Positions 1 through 7,515 are shown, numbered from the stretch's first letter. The stretch is DNA of 15,856 bases from UBA4093 sp036676455 (GCA_036676455.1 JAKFCW010000051.1:1-15856), one strand, 5' to 3'. The notes: a model not told the origin generated them from the sequence alone. Translations and numbers: made by a program.

Positions 1-632
1 ACGCCGGCCACGCCGCCGATCAGGCCCGCGATGCCCGGGATCTTCGCCGCGAACGGAGTCTTGTTGATCAGCTCCATCGCGCTCAGGACGCCCTGGGTCA
101 TCTTGCCCATCTGGCTCATCATGTCGCCGACGAACGAGGCATCCTTCAGCTTGGAGGGATCCGCGGTCGCCTGCTTCGCCAGGTCGAGGAACTTCGCGCC
201 CGCGATCGCGCCCTGCGCGACGTTGAACACCCGCGAGATGACGCCCGCCTTGTTCAGCTCCTGGATCTTGGCGGGCTCGATGCCCTTGTCCTTGAGGATC
301 TGCTTGATGTCCTGGACGTTACCAACCTGGCCCTTGCTGTCGAGTACCAGCTGCAAGACCTCACCGGTGGTCTTGATCGCCGCGTTGTCCGAGCCGGCCA
401 TCTCGCTCGCGACATGCCCCAGCATGCCCTCGATGCCCGCCTTGGTGGCATTCTTCGCGGCCGCCTTCTCCTGCTGCTTGCGCTCGGTGCGCGTCTTCGT
501 ATTGTTGTCCTGCTGCTTGCTGGACGTGTTCTCGGTTTTCGGTTTCTCCGGAGTCTTCGGCTTCTCCGGGGCCTTCAGCTTCCCAGTGTTGAGTGGGCCG
601 GTGCGCCGACCATTCACGTCAGCTACGGACAT
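1..632 (-). CDS. Unrecognised helical protein, C-terminus off window
   Basis: The reverse strand is open from an ATG at 632-630 to the window edge, giving 210 complete codons and no stop, so the gene is partial at its 3' end. AAGGAGGA at 644-637 is a near-perfect ribosome binding site that fixes the start. The protein opens MSVADVNGRRTGPLN. It continues with a Lys/Pro/Glu-rich disordered stretch (about residues 17-60, with two KTPEKPK-like repeats and many Gln/Lys). A helical region follows, ending in a hydrophobic Gly/Ala/Ile segment from about residue 192 (PFAAKIPGIAGLIGGVAGV). There is no signal peptide at the N-terminus. The late hydrophobic stretch could be a membrane-active or packing helix. 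No family was recognised and no function is assigned. The antisense frame is also open but lacks a binding site and has an unnatural composition. Confidence 0.8.
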   Translation of the reverse strand, partial: MSVADVNGRRTGPLNTGKLKAPEKPKTPEKPKTENTSSKQQDNNTKTRTERKQQEKAAAKNATKAGIEGMLGHVASEMAGSDNAAIKTTGEVLQLVLDSKGQVGNVQDIKQILKDKGIEPAKIQELNKAGVISRVFNVAQGAIAGAKFLDLAKQATADPSKLKDASFVGDMMSQMGKMTQGVLSAMELINKTPFAAKIPGIAGLIGGVAG

Positions 633-636
633 AAGC

Positions 637-644
637 TCCTCCTT
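637..644 (-). promoter_or_regulatory. Strong Shine-Dalgarno of the left-edge gene
   Basis: Read on the minus strand, AAGGAGGA lies four bases before the spacer to the ATG at 632. It decides both the strand and the start of the otherwise unrecognised left-edge gene. A TATAGA at 670-665 (minus) could be its -10 box, but no convincing -35 is visible. The perfect palindrome TTTTGCAAAA at 719-728 lies further upstream and is unexplained. Confidence 0.7.
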
Positions 645-759
645 GCTAAACGCTTGCTAGGTACTCTATACCGCGCGAAGGAACTTAGCTTCTCGATTTA
701 GCGGAGATCAAACTCAGATTTTGCAAAACCCGCCCCCGGCTTAATGAGGTTTTAACAGG

Positions 760-1494
760 CTAGCCCAGGGGCTTCTGGGTCGGCATGCCGGTCCGGCGCG
801 GGTAGGCCTTGGGAGTGGCCGTCAGCTTCTGCACCGTGATGAGTCGGCGCTCCCCCATGCCCTCGGGAAGCTCCAGGGGCGAGACCGCGATCTCGCCGCC
901 GCCCAGCAAGCGGATGGCCTTCTGGGCCTTCTCCAGCTCGGCTTCCCCCGTGCTGCCCTTCATGGCCACGAAACGCCCGCCGACCTTCACGAACGGAAGG
1001 CAAAGCTCACTGAGGGCGCTCATCTCGGCCACGGCTCGCGCGAAGGCCAGGTCGTAGCGGTCCCGGTGCGCCGGATCCCGCGCGACCTCCTCGGCCCGCC
1101 CATGCAGCGCCACGCCGTTGAGGCCCAGGGCCGATATGGATTCGGCGAGGAAGGCGACCTTCTTGCCGGTGGCATCCATGAGGGTGCCGTGCCAGTTCGG
1201 GCAGACGATCAAGAGCGGAATGCCCGGGAAGCCCCCACCGCTGCCCACGTCGATGAAGCGCAGAGGCGCCTCGCGCAGCTCGGGAGGCAGCACGGAGAGC
1301 ACCGTCAGCGAGTCGTAGAAGTGCTTGACGACGGCTTCGCGCTCGTCGACGATGCGGGTCAGGTTGGTCTTCTTGTTGCCCTCGATCAGCAGTTCGTAGT
1401 AGCGCTTCAGCTTCGCCACCTGATCGGGATCGAGCGTGAGGCCGAACGTGGCGGCCTCGGAAATCATCAATTGCCATGCGTCCATGGGACCCAT
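760..1494 (-). CDS. rsmG: 16S rRNA (guanine-527-N7)-methyltransferase RsmG (GidB)
   Basis: The 244-residue product matches RsmG over its whole length. This cytoplasmic enzyme uses S-adenosylmethionine to methylate N7 of G527 in 16S rRNA, near the decoding centre. Visible signatures are NKKTNLT (about 40-46), the SAM-binding loop IDVGSGGGFPGIPL (81-94), the acidic ribose-contact region LMDATGKKVAFL (about 106-117), FARAVAEMSALSE in the second half, and the usual basic tail YPRRTGMPTQKPLG. The length is normal for the family. The start at 1494 has an alternative in-frame ATG at 1485; neither has a clear Shine-Dalgarno. It diverges from the exonuclease gene at 1533, with 38 bp between them. Loss of this gene in other bacteria is a known cause of low-level streptomycin resistance. 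Confidence 0.96.
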   Translation of the reverse strand: MGPMDAWQLMISEAATFGLTLDPDQVAKLKRYYELLIEGNKKTNLTRIVDEREAVVKHFYDSLTVLSVLPPELREAPLRFIDVGSGGGFPGIPLLIVCPNWHGTLMDATGKKVAFLAESISALGLNGVALHGRAEEVARDPAHRDRYDLAFARAVAEMSALSELCLPFVKVGGRFVAMKGSTGEAELEKAQKAIRLLGGGEIAVSPLELPEGMGERRLITVQKLTATPKAYPRRTGMPTQKPLG

Positions 1495-1520
1495 GCTAAC
1501 ACGCTCAGGCCCGGATCGGC

Positions 1521-1527
1521 TATAATA
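1521..1527. promoter_or_regulatory. Symmetric divergent -10 region between rsmG and exonuclease
   Basis: The heptamer TATAATA reads as a perfect -10 box TATAAT (1521-1526) on the plus strand and as TATTAT (1527-1522) on the minus strand. It sits in the 38-bp gap between the two divergent starts. On the plus strand the expected transcription start, about 7 bp past the box, falls on or next to the ATG at 1533. On the minus strand about 20 nt of leader would precede rsmG. No good -35 hexamer is seen for either direction. Confidence 0.6.
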
Positions 1528-1532
1528 GGCGC

Positions 1533-2096
1533 ATGCAGCTGCTTACCCATGCCACCTGGGTCGTGGTCGACCTGGAAACCACCGGCGTTTCGCACGCCAA
1601 GGGCGATCGCATCGTCGAGATCGGCGCGGTCCGCCTCGAGGGCGATCGCGTGACCGGCGAGTTCCAGACCCTCATTAACCCCCAGCGCCCCATCCCCTTC
1701 TACGCCCAGCGGGTCCACGGGATCAGCGATCGCATGGTGGCCTCGGCGCCGAGCTTCGCCGACGTCCTGCCGGAGTTCCTGGCCTTCTGCGCGGAGGCTC
1801 CGCTGATCAGCCACAACGCCCCCTTCGATCGCGGCTTCCTGGACGCCGAGAGCCTGGCAGCAGCCAATCAAAAGCTCTGGCATGCGCACCTCGACACGCT
1901 GCGGGTCTCGCGCCAGCTGCTGCCGAAGCTGCCGAAGCACAACCTCGACGCGCTGGTGAACCACTTCGGGATCTCCATGGAGGGCGATCGCCACCGGGCC
2001 CTGGCGGACGCCCGCGCCACGGCCCACCTCTGGGTACACCTGCGCCGCATGGCCCAGCAAGTTGACGTCCCGCTGCGCGGTCTACTCAAGAATTGA
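1533..2096 (+). CDS. DEDDh 3'-5' exonuclease, DnaQ/epsilon type
   Basis: This 187-residue protein is a stand-alone DnaQ-like exonuclease. All DEDDh catalytic positions are visible: D13 and E15 in VVDLETTG, D99 in SHNAPFDRGFL, and H154 and D159 in HRALADARAT. VHGIS (61-65) is the usual linker before the second motif. Such proteins remove nucleotides from 3' ends with two metal ions, either as a proofreading subunit of DNA polymerase III or as an independent repair or RNA-trimming enzyme; the sequence alone does not say which. No helicase, UvrC-like or polymerase domain is fused. The ATG has no Shine-Dalgarno, and TATAAT ends six bases before it, so the mRNA may be leaderless. Four HIP1 octamers fall inside the gene. 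The ccdA-like gene follows after 31 bp. Confidence 0.93.
   Translation: MQLLTHATWVVVDLETTGVSHAKGDRIVEIGAVRLEGDRVTGEFQTLINPQRPIPFYAQRVHGISDRMVASAPSFADVLPEFLAFCAEAPLISHNAPFDRGFLDAESLAAANQKLWHAHLDTLRVSRQLLPKLPKHNLDALVNHFGISMEGDRHRALADARATAHLWVHLRRMAQQVDVPLRGLLKN
1603..1991. repeat. Cluster of four HIP1 octamers
   Basis: GCGATCGC occurs at 1603-1610, 1642-1649, 1726-1733 and 1984-1991, all inside the exonuclease gene. Six further copies lie at 202, 7845, 10579, 11256, 12640 and 13539. HIP1 is a palindrome strongly over-represented in many cyanobacterial genomes. The copies are embedded in coding sequence without disturbing the reading frames, as is usual for this element. Confidence 0.85.
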
Positions 2097-2127
2097 CCCC
2101 CCGCCACCACGGAGGTACCCTCTATCC

Positions 2128-2862
2128 ATGACCAGCCAGGTTCCGCTTTATACGGCCTTCTTCGCCGGATTGATCTCTTTCCTTTCGCCCTGCGTCCTCC
2201 CCCTGGTCCCGGGTTACCTCTCCTACATCTCCGGGGTCTCCAGCGATCAGATGCGCGCAGGCGCCGACGCCGCCACCCGGCGCCGGGTCATGATCAACGC
2301 CGTCGGCTTCGTCCTCGGCTTCTCGCTGATCTTCATCGCCCTGGGAGCCTCGGCCACCGCCCTGGGCCAGCTGCTGCTGACCCAGCTCGACGTGCTCTCC
2401 AAGATCGCCGGCGCCATCATCATCGTCTTCGGCCTCCACACCATGGGCGTGCTGCGGATCAAGTGGCTCTACATGGAGAAGCGCGTTCAGCTCTCCGGCA
2501 AACCGCTGGGCGCCCTGGGCGCCGTCGTCGTCGGCATGGCCTTCGGCTTCGGCTGGACGCCTTGCATCGGCCCCATCCTCGCCAGCATCCTCGCCGTCGC
2601 CGCCACCCAGGAAACCATGGGTCAGGGCATCTCGCTCCTGAGCGTCTACTCGCTCGGCCTGGGCATCCCCTTCCTCCTGGCAGGACTGGCCATCAACCAG
2701 TTCTTCTCGGTCTTCGACCGCGTCAAGCGGCACATGCGCCTCATCGAGATCGTCAGCGGCCTCCTGCTGATCGGCGTCGGCCTCCTGATGTTCACCAACA
2801 ACCTGACCATGCTCGCGGGCTGGATGCAGCAGATCCCCATCTTCCAGAAGCTCGCGATCTAA
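2128..2862 (+). CDS. ccdA: CcdA-type cytochrome c biogenesis / thiol reductant transporter
   Basis: The 244-residue polytopic membrane protein has about six transmembrane segments. It carries the two paired CcdA/DsbD-beta signatures: FLSPCVLPLVPGYLSYISG (C22) and GFGWTPCIGPILASIL (C146). CcdA passes electrons from cytoplasmic thioredoxin through this cysteine pair to extracytoplasmic thioredoxin-like proteins that keep apocytochrome c cysteines reduced. The length is that of stand-alone CcdA, without the DsbD alpha and gamma domains. The start was set at 2128, after GGAGG at 2111-2115. An upstream in-frame ATG at 2062 overlaps the preceding gene and would add a charged, proline-rich tail that is not CcdA-like. 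It is probably co-transcribed with the exonuclease 31 bp upstream and the acetyltransferase one base downstream. No cytochrome assembly partner (ResB/ResC) is in the window. Confidence 0.93.
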   Translation: MTSQVPLYTAFFAGLISFLSPCVLPLVPGYLSYISGVSSDQMRAGADAATRRRVMINAVGFVLGFSLIFIALGASATALGQLLLTQLDVLSKIAGAIIIVFGLHTMGVLRIKWLYMEKRVQLSGKPLGALGAVVVGMAFGFGWTPCIGPILASILAVAATQETMGQGISLLSVYSLGLGIPFLLAGLAINQFFSVFDRVKRHMRLIEIVSGLLLIGVGLLMFTNNLTMLAGWMQQIPIFQKLAI

Positions 2863-2863
2863 G

Positions 2864-3295
2864 ATGCTCACGCTCGACATGTTCAGCGGGACCGACCCGC
2901 AGCTCAAGGAAGCCCTGGCCATCCGCTGGCGCGTCTTCGTCGAGGAGCAAAACGTCGATCCCGCCCTCGAGATCGACGACTATGACGGCGTCGCCTGGCA
3001 CGTCCTCGCGCGCCAGGACGGCGAGCCGGTCGGCACCGCGCGCATGGTCATGCTCGACCAGCACCGCGCCAAGATCGGCCGCGTGGCCGTCCTTAGCGAG
3101 CAACGAGGCCAGGGAATCGCCACCCGGCTCGTCCAGCTGCTCATGGAGTACGCACGCCGCGAAGGCCGCACCCAGGCCGTCCTGGACTCCCAGCTGAGCG
3201 CCATGCCGCTCTACGAGAAGCTCGGCTTCGAGGCGGAGGGCGAGGTTTTCCTCGACGCCGACATCCTGCACCGCCGGATGACCCGCAAGCTCTAG
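2864..3295 (+). CDS. GNAT-family N-acetyltransferase
   Basis: The 143-residue protein is a single GNAT domain. It has an ElaA/YjcF-like N-terminus (RWRVFVEEQNVDPALEID, about 21-38) and the acetyl-CoA pyrophosphate loop in GRVAVLSEQRGQGIATRLV, with the R/Q-x-x-G-x-G/A motif at 81-86. A conserved C-terminal LYEKLGF (about 116-122) follows. It should transfer an acetyl group from acetyl-CoA to an amine; the substrate cannot be read from the sequence. Its ATG begins one base after the ccdA stop codon, so translation is probably coupled, which explains the weak Shine-Dalgarno. An alternative start is Met6 (2879). The pairing with ccdA looks like operon convenience rather than shared function. Confidence 0.92.
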   Translation: MLTLDMFSGTDPQLKEALAIRWRVFVEEQNVDPALEIDDYDGVAWHVLARQDGEPVGTARMVMLDQHRAKIGRVAVLSEQRGQGIATRLVQLLMEYARREGRTQAVLDSQLSAMPLYEKLGFEAEGEVFLDADILHRRMTRKL

Positions 3296-3298
3296 GGC

Positions 3299-3339
3299 TT
3301 TAACCCAACCTTATCGCTGACTTTAACCCCCCTTACGAC
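3299..3339 (+). promoter_or_regulatory. Four 8-bp direct repeats at 11-bp spacing (Pho-box-like)
   Basis: Octamers TTTAACCC (3299), CTTATCGC (3310), CTTTAACC (3321) and CTTACGAC (3332) start exactly 11 bp apart, on one face of the helix, upstream of the lipoprotein gene. The first matches seven of eight positions of the cyanobacterial Pho-box consensus (Y-T-T-A-A-Y-Y-W); the others match less well. This is a possible OmpR/PhoB-family operator, inferred only from spacing and similarity. Confidence 0.3.
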
Positions 3340-3345
3340 AGATCC

Positions 3346-3360
3346 GGACGCCTCGCGTCC
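3346..3360 (+). other. Short perfect hairpin before the lipoprotein gene
   Basis: GGACGC and GCGTCC form a perfect 6-bp stem around a CTC loop, 50 bp downstream of the acetyltransferase stop. No T-run follows, so it is at best a weak terminator or an RNA 3'-end stabiliser for the ccdA-acetyltransferase transcript. It could equally be part of the lipoprotein leader. Confidence 0.35.
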
Positions 3361-3406
3361 ATAACCTGTTAAGAGTAGAGATTGATTCGTTTAGGGGGGA
3401 TCACCG

Positions 3407-3955
3407 ATGAGGACTCGTCAGCTCAAACTGTCCGCGCTGCTGATTGCAGGCACCCTGATCCTCACCCTCGGCTCCGGCTGCGGCAAGCGCGTCGGCTCCG
3501 TCGTGGATCCCGCCGAGCAACCCACTGCGGCCCCGACCGAGGCTCCCGCCCCGCTGCCCTCGACTCCCGTCGTCCAGCCGACGCCGGCGCTTCCCGGCAC
3601 TCCGGGCACTCCGTCGAACCCCAATCTGCCGAGCAACCCCTCGGTCCAGCTTCAGGCCATCGTCGAATCCGTCAAGAACGGCTCTTTCCTCGGGATGGGC
3701 ACCCTGGTGGCCAAGGTCAAGATCACCAACCCCACGCAGTACTCGCTGAGCGGCGAGGTCACCGTCTCCTTCACCAACGGCGGCCAAGCCACCACCGAGG
3801 TCGCCAGCGAGCGCGTCACCCTCATGCCCAACGAGACCATCACCAAGTACTTCGAGAGCAAGAAGTGGACCCTGGACGGAGCGACCGTCACCGTCAAGAC
3901 GGACGCCCCCCTCGCCAACAGCGCGAACCCTTACGGAAGCGCCTACGGCTACTAA
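3407..3955 (+). CDS. Proline-linker lipoprotein with C-terminal beta-sandwich-like domain
   Basis: The 182-residue protein begins with a short basic region and hydrophobic core (residues 1-24) ending in TLGSGC. Cys25 is the probable lipidated residue, although Gly rather than Ala or Ser stands at some lipobox positions. A Pro/Thr/Ser-rich flexible linker follows (about 37-80; TPALPGTPGTPSNPN). A domain of alternating strands comes next (about 83-165), containing VAKVKITNPTQYSLSG and ERVTLMPNETITKYF. That pattern resembles the Ig-like FxLYD/CARDB type of secreted domains, in which a short protein interaction surface is displayed outside the membrane. The tail is rich in Tyr and Gly. GGGGGGAT at about 3395-3402 serves as the ribosome binding site. 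It is a single-gene unit ending at the hairpin at 3980. The specific function is unknown. Confidence 0.85.
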   Translation: MRTRQLKLSALLIAGTLILTLGSGCGKRVGSVVDPAEQPTAAPTEAPAPLPSTPVVQPTPALPGTPGTPSNPNLPSNPSVQLQAIVESVKNGSFLGMGTLVAKVKITNPTQYSLSGEVTVSFTNGGQATTEVASERVTLMPNETITKYFESKKWTLDGATVTVKTDAPLANSANPYGSAYGY

Positions 3956-3979
3956 CCGCACCCGCTAGTCCCCTTTCGA

Positions 3980-4019
3980 CGCGACCCCCCGCACCGGCCT
4001 CCGCGGGGGGTCGCGCTTT
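3980..4019 (+). terminator. Strong GC hairpin terminator after the lipoprotein gene
   Basis: A 13-bp perfect stem (3980-3992 with 4003-4015) closes a 10-nt loop and is followed by CTTT. The left arm is CGCGACCCCCCGC. The T-run is short, and the TTGACA of the next promoter begins inside the tail, so terminator and promoter are directly fused. Confidence 0.8.
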
Positions 4020-4045
4020 GACAAGCGACCCAGAACTGGTAGAGT
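4018..4045 (+). promoter_or_regulatory. Predicted sigma70-type promoter of ettA
   Basis: A perfect -35 box TTGACA (4018-4023) is separated by 16 bp from TAGAGT (4040-4045), which matches four of six -10 positions. Transcription would start near 4052 and give a leader of about 100 nt before the GTG at 4152. Confidence 0.6.
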
Positions 4046-4064
4046 GGAGGCCGGTTTGAACGTG

Positions 4065-4121
4065 GGCTCCGAGCGGGCATGACGCCCCTTCGGAGCCTTC
4101 ATCCCAGGCGGGATCCCCGCC
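4065..4121 (+). promoter_or_regulatory. Two stable hairpins in the ettA leader
   Basis: The first hairpin pairs GGCTCCGA (4065-4072) with TCGGAGCC (4090-4097) and has an inner stem GGGC/GCCC (4075-4078 with 4084-4087). The second pairs GGCGGG (4107-4112) with CCCGCC (4116-4121) around an ATC loop. Neither is followed by a T-run, so this is not a plain terminator. The pair could control translation or transcript stability of ettA. Confidence 0.5.
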
Positions 4122-4150
4122 GTCCAACGATTCCAAGGGAGAATAGCTAG
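4079..4150 (+). CDS. Possible Arg/Pro-rich leader peptide of ettA
   Basis: An ATG at 4079, in the loop of the first leader hairpin, opens a 23-codon frame, MTPLRSLHPRRDPRRPTIPR plus ENS. Its TAG (4148-4150) ends one base before the GTG start of ettA. Six Arg and five Pro in 23 residues is notable, because ABC-F proteins act on stalled or hesitating ribosomes. The only candidate binding site, GAGCGGG, is weak and too close to the ATG. The open frame may be chance in GC-rich DNA, so it is listed as a hypothesis. Confidence 0.2.
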   Translation: MTPLRSLHPRRDPRRPTIPRENS

Positions 4151-4151
4151 C

Positions 4152-5813
<1,662 letters not shown>

Positions 5814-5824
5814 ACATCCTGATT

Positions 5825-5855
5825 GGCCGGAGGCAATGCCTCCGGCCCTTTGCTT
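5825..5855 (+). terminator. Rho-independent terminator of ettA
   Basis: A perfect 10-bp stem GGCCGGAGGC/GCCTCCGGCC (5825-5834 with 5838-5847) has an AAT loop and is followed by CTTTGCTT. It lies 11 bp after the ettA stop codon. Confidence 0.85.
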
Positions 5856-5981
5856 GGCATCCAATATTGCAACCGTTGTGCTAACATAGGATCGCGCTCG
5901 CCAAGGGCAAGCCTGTCGCCCCTCCGGCAGCGGATGAATGGCCCGAACGCTCACCTGATCGGTATCGGAGCCTACGCCCGA

Positions 5982-6026
5982 GACACCCTGCCCCGAGATT
6001 ACCTGCCCCAAGATTACCTGCTTGGA
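5982..6026 (+). repeat. Three tandem 15-bp repeats upstream of the small AbrB-like gene
   Basis: The units are GACACCCTGCCCCGA, GATTACCTGCCCCAA and GATTACCTGCTTGGA, contiguous and each exactly 15 bp. They end 25 bp before the ATG at 6052. As DNA they could be repeated binding sites. Read in the frame open from 5936 they encode a repeated D-[TY]-L-P-[RQ] pattern. The remainder of 5856-6051 shows no other gene; the TGCTAACAT at 5879-5887 could be an extended -10 element. Confidence 0.75.
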
Positions 6027-6051
6027 ACACGCATCCTAGGAGACTATCGCT

Positions 6052-6234
6052 ATGGCATCTGAGAACGCCCAGCCCTATCCCTACGAACCCGTCACGGGCA
6101 CGATCAAGGTCGCTTCGGATGGCCGTGTTCACCTCTCGCCGACTCTCGTCAAGAAGCTCGAGGGCGTCGCGGGCGAGGTCCTTCACTACATGATCGTCGA
6201 CGGCGAGATCAACATCCGCAAGGCCCCCTACTAA
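6052..6234 (+). CDS. Small AbrB/SpoVT-like protein
   Basis: A 60-residue protein starts with ATG at 6052 after AGGAG (about 6039-6043). After a Pro/Tyr-rich N-terminus (1-13) it reads GTIKVASDGRVHLSPTLVKKLEGVAGEVLHYMIVDGEINIRK (in parts: GTIKV, DGRVHLSP, LVKKLEGVAGE, VDGEINIRK). That succession of strand, Gly-Arg-Val, short helix ending in Leu, Gly-Glu and strand is the layout of the swapped-hairpin AbrB fold (GRVxIPxxLRxxLGxxxGDxL) found in transition-state regulators and antitoxins. It is therefore probably a dimeric DNA-binding protein, but the Pro of the motif is shifted and no toxin gene is adjacent. It is a single gene, flanked by terminators on both sides and preceded by three 15-bp direct repeats that might be its own operator. 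The family assignment is a fold-level guess. Confidence 0.75.
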   Translation: MASENAQPYPYEPVTGTIKVASDGRVHLSPTLVKKLEGVAGEVLHYMIVDGEINIRKAPY

Positions 6235-6284
6235 AAAACCGAAACGGCCCGCCCCATGCGGGGCGGGCCGTTCTGTTCGCTTTG
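6233..6284. terminator. Bidirectional terminator between convergent genes
   Basis: A perfect 13-bp stem AACGGCCCGCCCC/GGGGCGGGCCGTT (6243-6255 with 6260-6272) has an ATGC loop. For minus-strand transcripts it is followed by a run of six T (complement of 6233-6238). On the plus strand CTGTTCGCTTT follows. It serves the small AbrB-like gene and the ATP-grasp gene. Confidence 0.88.
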
Positions 6285-6286
6285 GC

Positions 6287-7480
6287 CTAGTGACCTGGCA
6301 CGTGGACCATGAAGTCCTGGGCCAGGCGCTTCGCCATGCCTTCGAGCGTCGCGTCCACCTCCTGGGCGTCCGTCCCCTCGACGAGCACGCTCGCATGGTA
6401 GGGCTTGGCCGCCAGGGGCTTCACTCCCGGCTGCGCGTAGTGCCGGAGATCCGGGTGCTCGTAGGGAGCCATGCAGGCCGCCACGCCGGCATAGGCCTTG
6501 CGGACCGTCGGCAGGCGATACTCCGTTGCGTGCGCCTGAGCGATCTCCAGGCGAGCCCACTCTGCCCAGAGGTTGAGCCCGGTCTCTGCCTCGACCATGT
6601 CCTCGATCATGCCGGCACCGACCCGCGCGCTCGCCTCGAGGAAATAGAGCTTGCCGTCGGCCTGGCTGCGGATGTACTCGATGTGCGTCACGCCGAAGGG
6701 CAAGCCCAGGGCCGCTATCACCTGTTCGTTGAACGCGTTCAGCGCCTTGTCGACGGCGTCTCCGCGTTTCAGCGCCCGGGTCGTGTAGACCCCGCCCTGG
6801 CGGTGCAGCTGGAGGATGGGCATGCCGTAGCGGTGGGCGCGCGCCATCAGGACCTTGCCCTCGGAGACGACGCCGTCCACGTGGTAGACATCGCCCGGGG
6901 TGAAGCGCTCGAGCAGGTAGTTGGACTGCTCGTCCCCGAGGCGCTCCAGCTCGCGCCAGAGCTCGTCAGGATGGCGGATCACCTTGATCCCGTTGGAGGA
7001 GGCCTCGGTCCGAGGCTTCAGGACCCACGGGCCCGGCACCTCAGCCATGAAGGTCCCCACGGCCGAGTACGGAAAGAGCGCCGTGAACTCGGGCACCCGG
7101 AGGCCGGCCTCGGAAGCGACCCGGCGCATGGCGAGCTTGTCGCGGAAGTTGCGGGCCGTCGTCACCCCGATGCCGCTCAGTTGCAGGTGCTCGCGCAGGG
7201 CCGCGCCGATCTCGATGTCGTACTCGCCCAGGGCCACCACCCGGTCGATGGCGTGATGCCGGGCCACGTAGCTCACGGTGTCCCGCACGAGCTTGGGATC
7301 GAAGATGTTCACCACGGCGAAGAGCTCGTCGATGAATTCCCGGGGCCAGTCGTAGCCGAGCGCCTCGGCCTGGGTCAGCACGAGCACCCGATGGCCCTGC
7401 TGCTTGATCTCCCTGAGGAAGGCCTGGGCGTACAGCCCCTTGGTCGCGGCCATCACACAGAGGAACGTCAACTGTCGCAA
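6287..7480 (-). CDS. ATP-grasp family carboxylate-amine ligase
   Basis: The 397-residue cytoplasmic protein is a stand-alone ATP-grasp enzyme. An N-terminal pre-ATP-grasp region (about 1-105) precedes RDKLAMRRVASEAGLRVPEF (113-132). The nucleotide-binding strand-loop WVLKPRTEASSNGIKV (152-167) is followed by the adenine-hinge region LLERFTPGDVYHVDG (189-203). The metal-binding strands are THIEYI (265-270) and YFLEASARVGAG (279-290). The usual E-x-N-x-R here reads EASAR, as in several amino-acid-ligase-type members. Such enzymes join a carboxylate to an amine through an acyl phosphate; the substrates are unknown. Translation starts at TTG (7480), supported by AGGAGA at 7492-7487 and a perfect TATAAT upstream. 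There is no biosynthetic cluster around it, so a role in peptide or cofactor modification is only a guess. Confidence 0.9.
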   Translation of the reverse strand: MRQLTFLCVMAATKGLYAQAFLREIKQQGHRVLVLTQAEALGYDWPREFIDELFAVVNIFDPKLVRDTVSYVARHHAIDRVVALGEYDIEIGAALREHLQLSGIGVTTARNFRDKLAMRRVASEAGLRVPEFTALFPYSAVGTFMAEVPGPWVLKPRTEASSNGIKVIRHPDELWRELERLGDEQSNYLLERFTPGDVYHVDGVVSEGKVLMARAHRYGMPILQLHRQGGVYTTRALKRGDAVDKALNAFNEQVIAALGLPFGVTHIEYIRSQADGKLYFLEASARVGAGMIEDMVEAETGLNLWAEWARLEIAQAHATEYRLPTVRKAYAGVAACMAPYEHPDLRHYAQPGVKPLAAKPYHASVLVEGTDAQEVDATLEGMAKRLAQDFMVHVPGH

Positions 7481-7515
7481 ACTCTCTCTCCTGTCGTCGA
7501 TTCCGTCCGGGCTCC

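Noticed and set aside
31..660. 209-codon plus-strand frame at the left edge
   Set aside because: The opposite strand has a near-perfect ribosome binding site, natural composition and an open frame to the edge; the plus frame has none of these.
5823..6062. 79-codon plus-strand frame
   Set aside because: It starts inside the ettA terminator hairpin and has no binding site; only the downstream part from 5936 is kept, as a low-confidence possibility in the findings.
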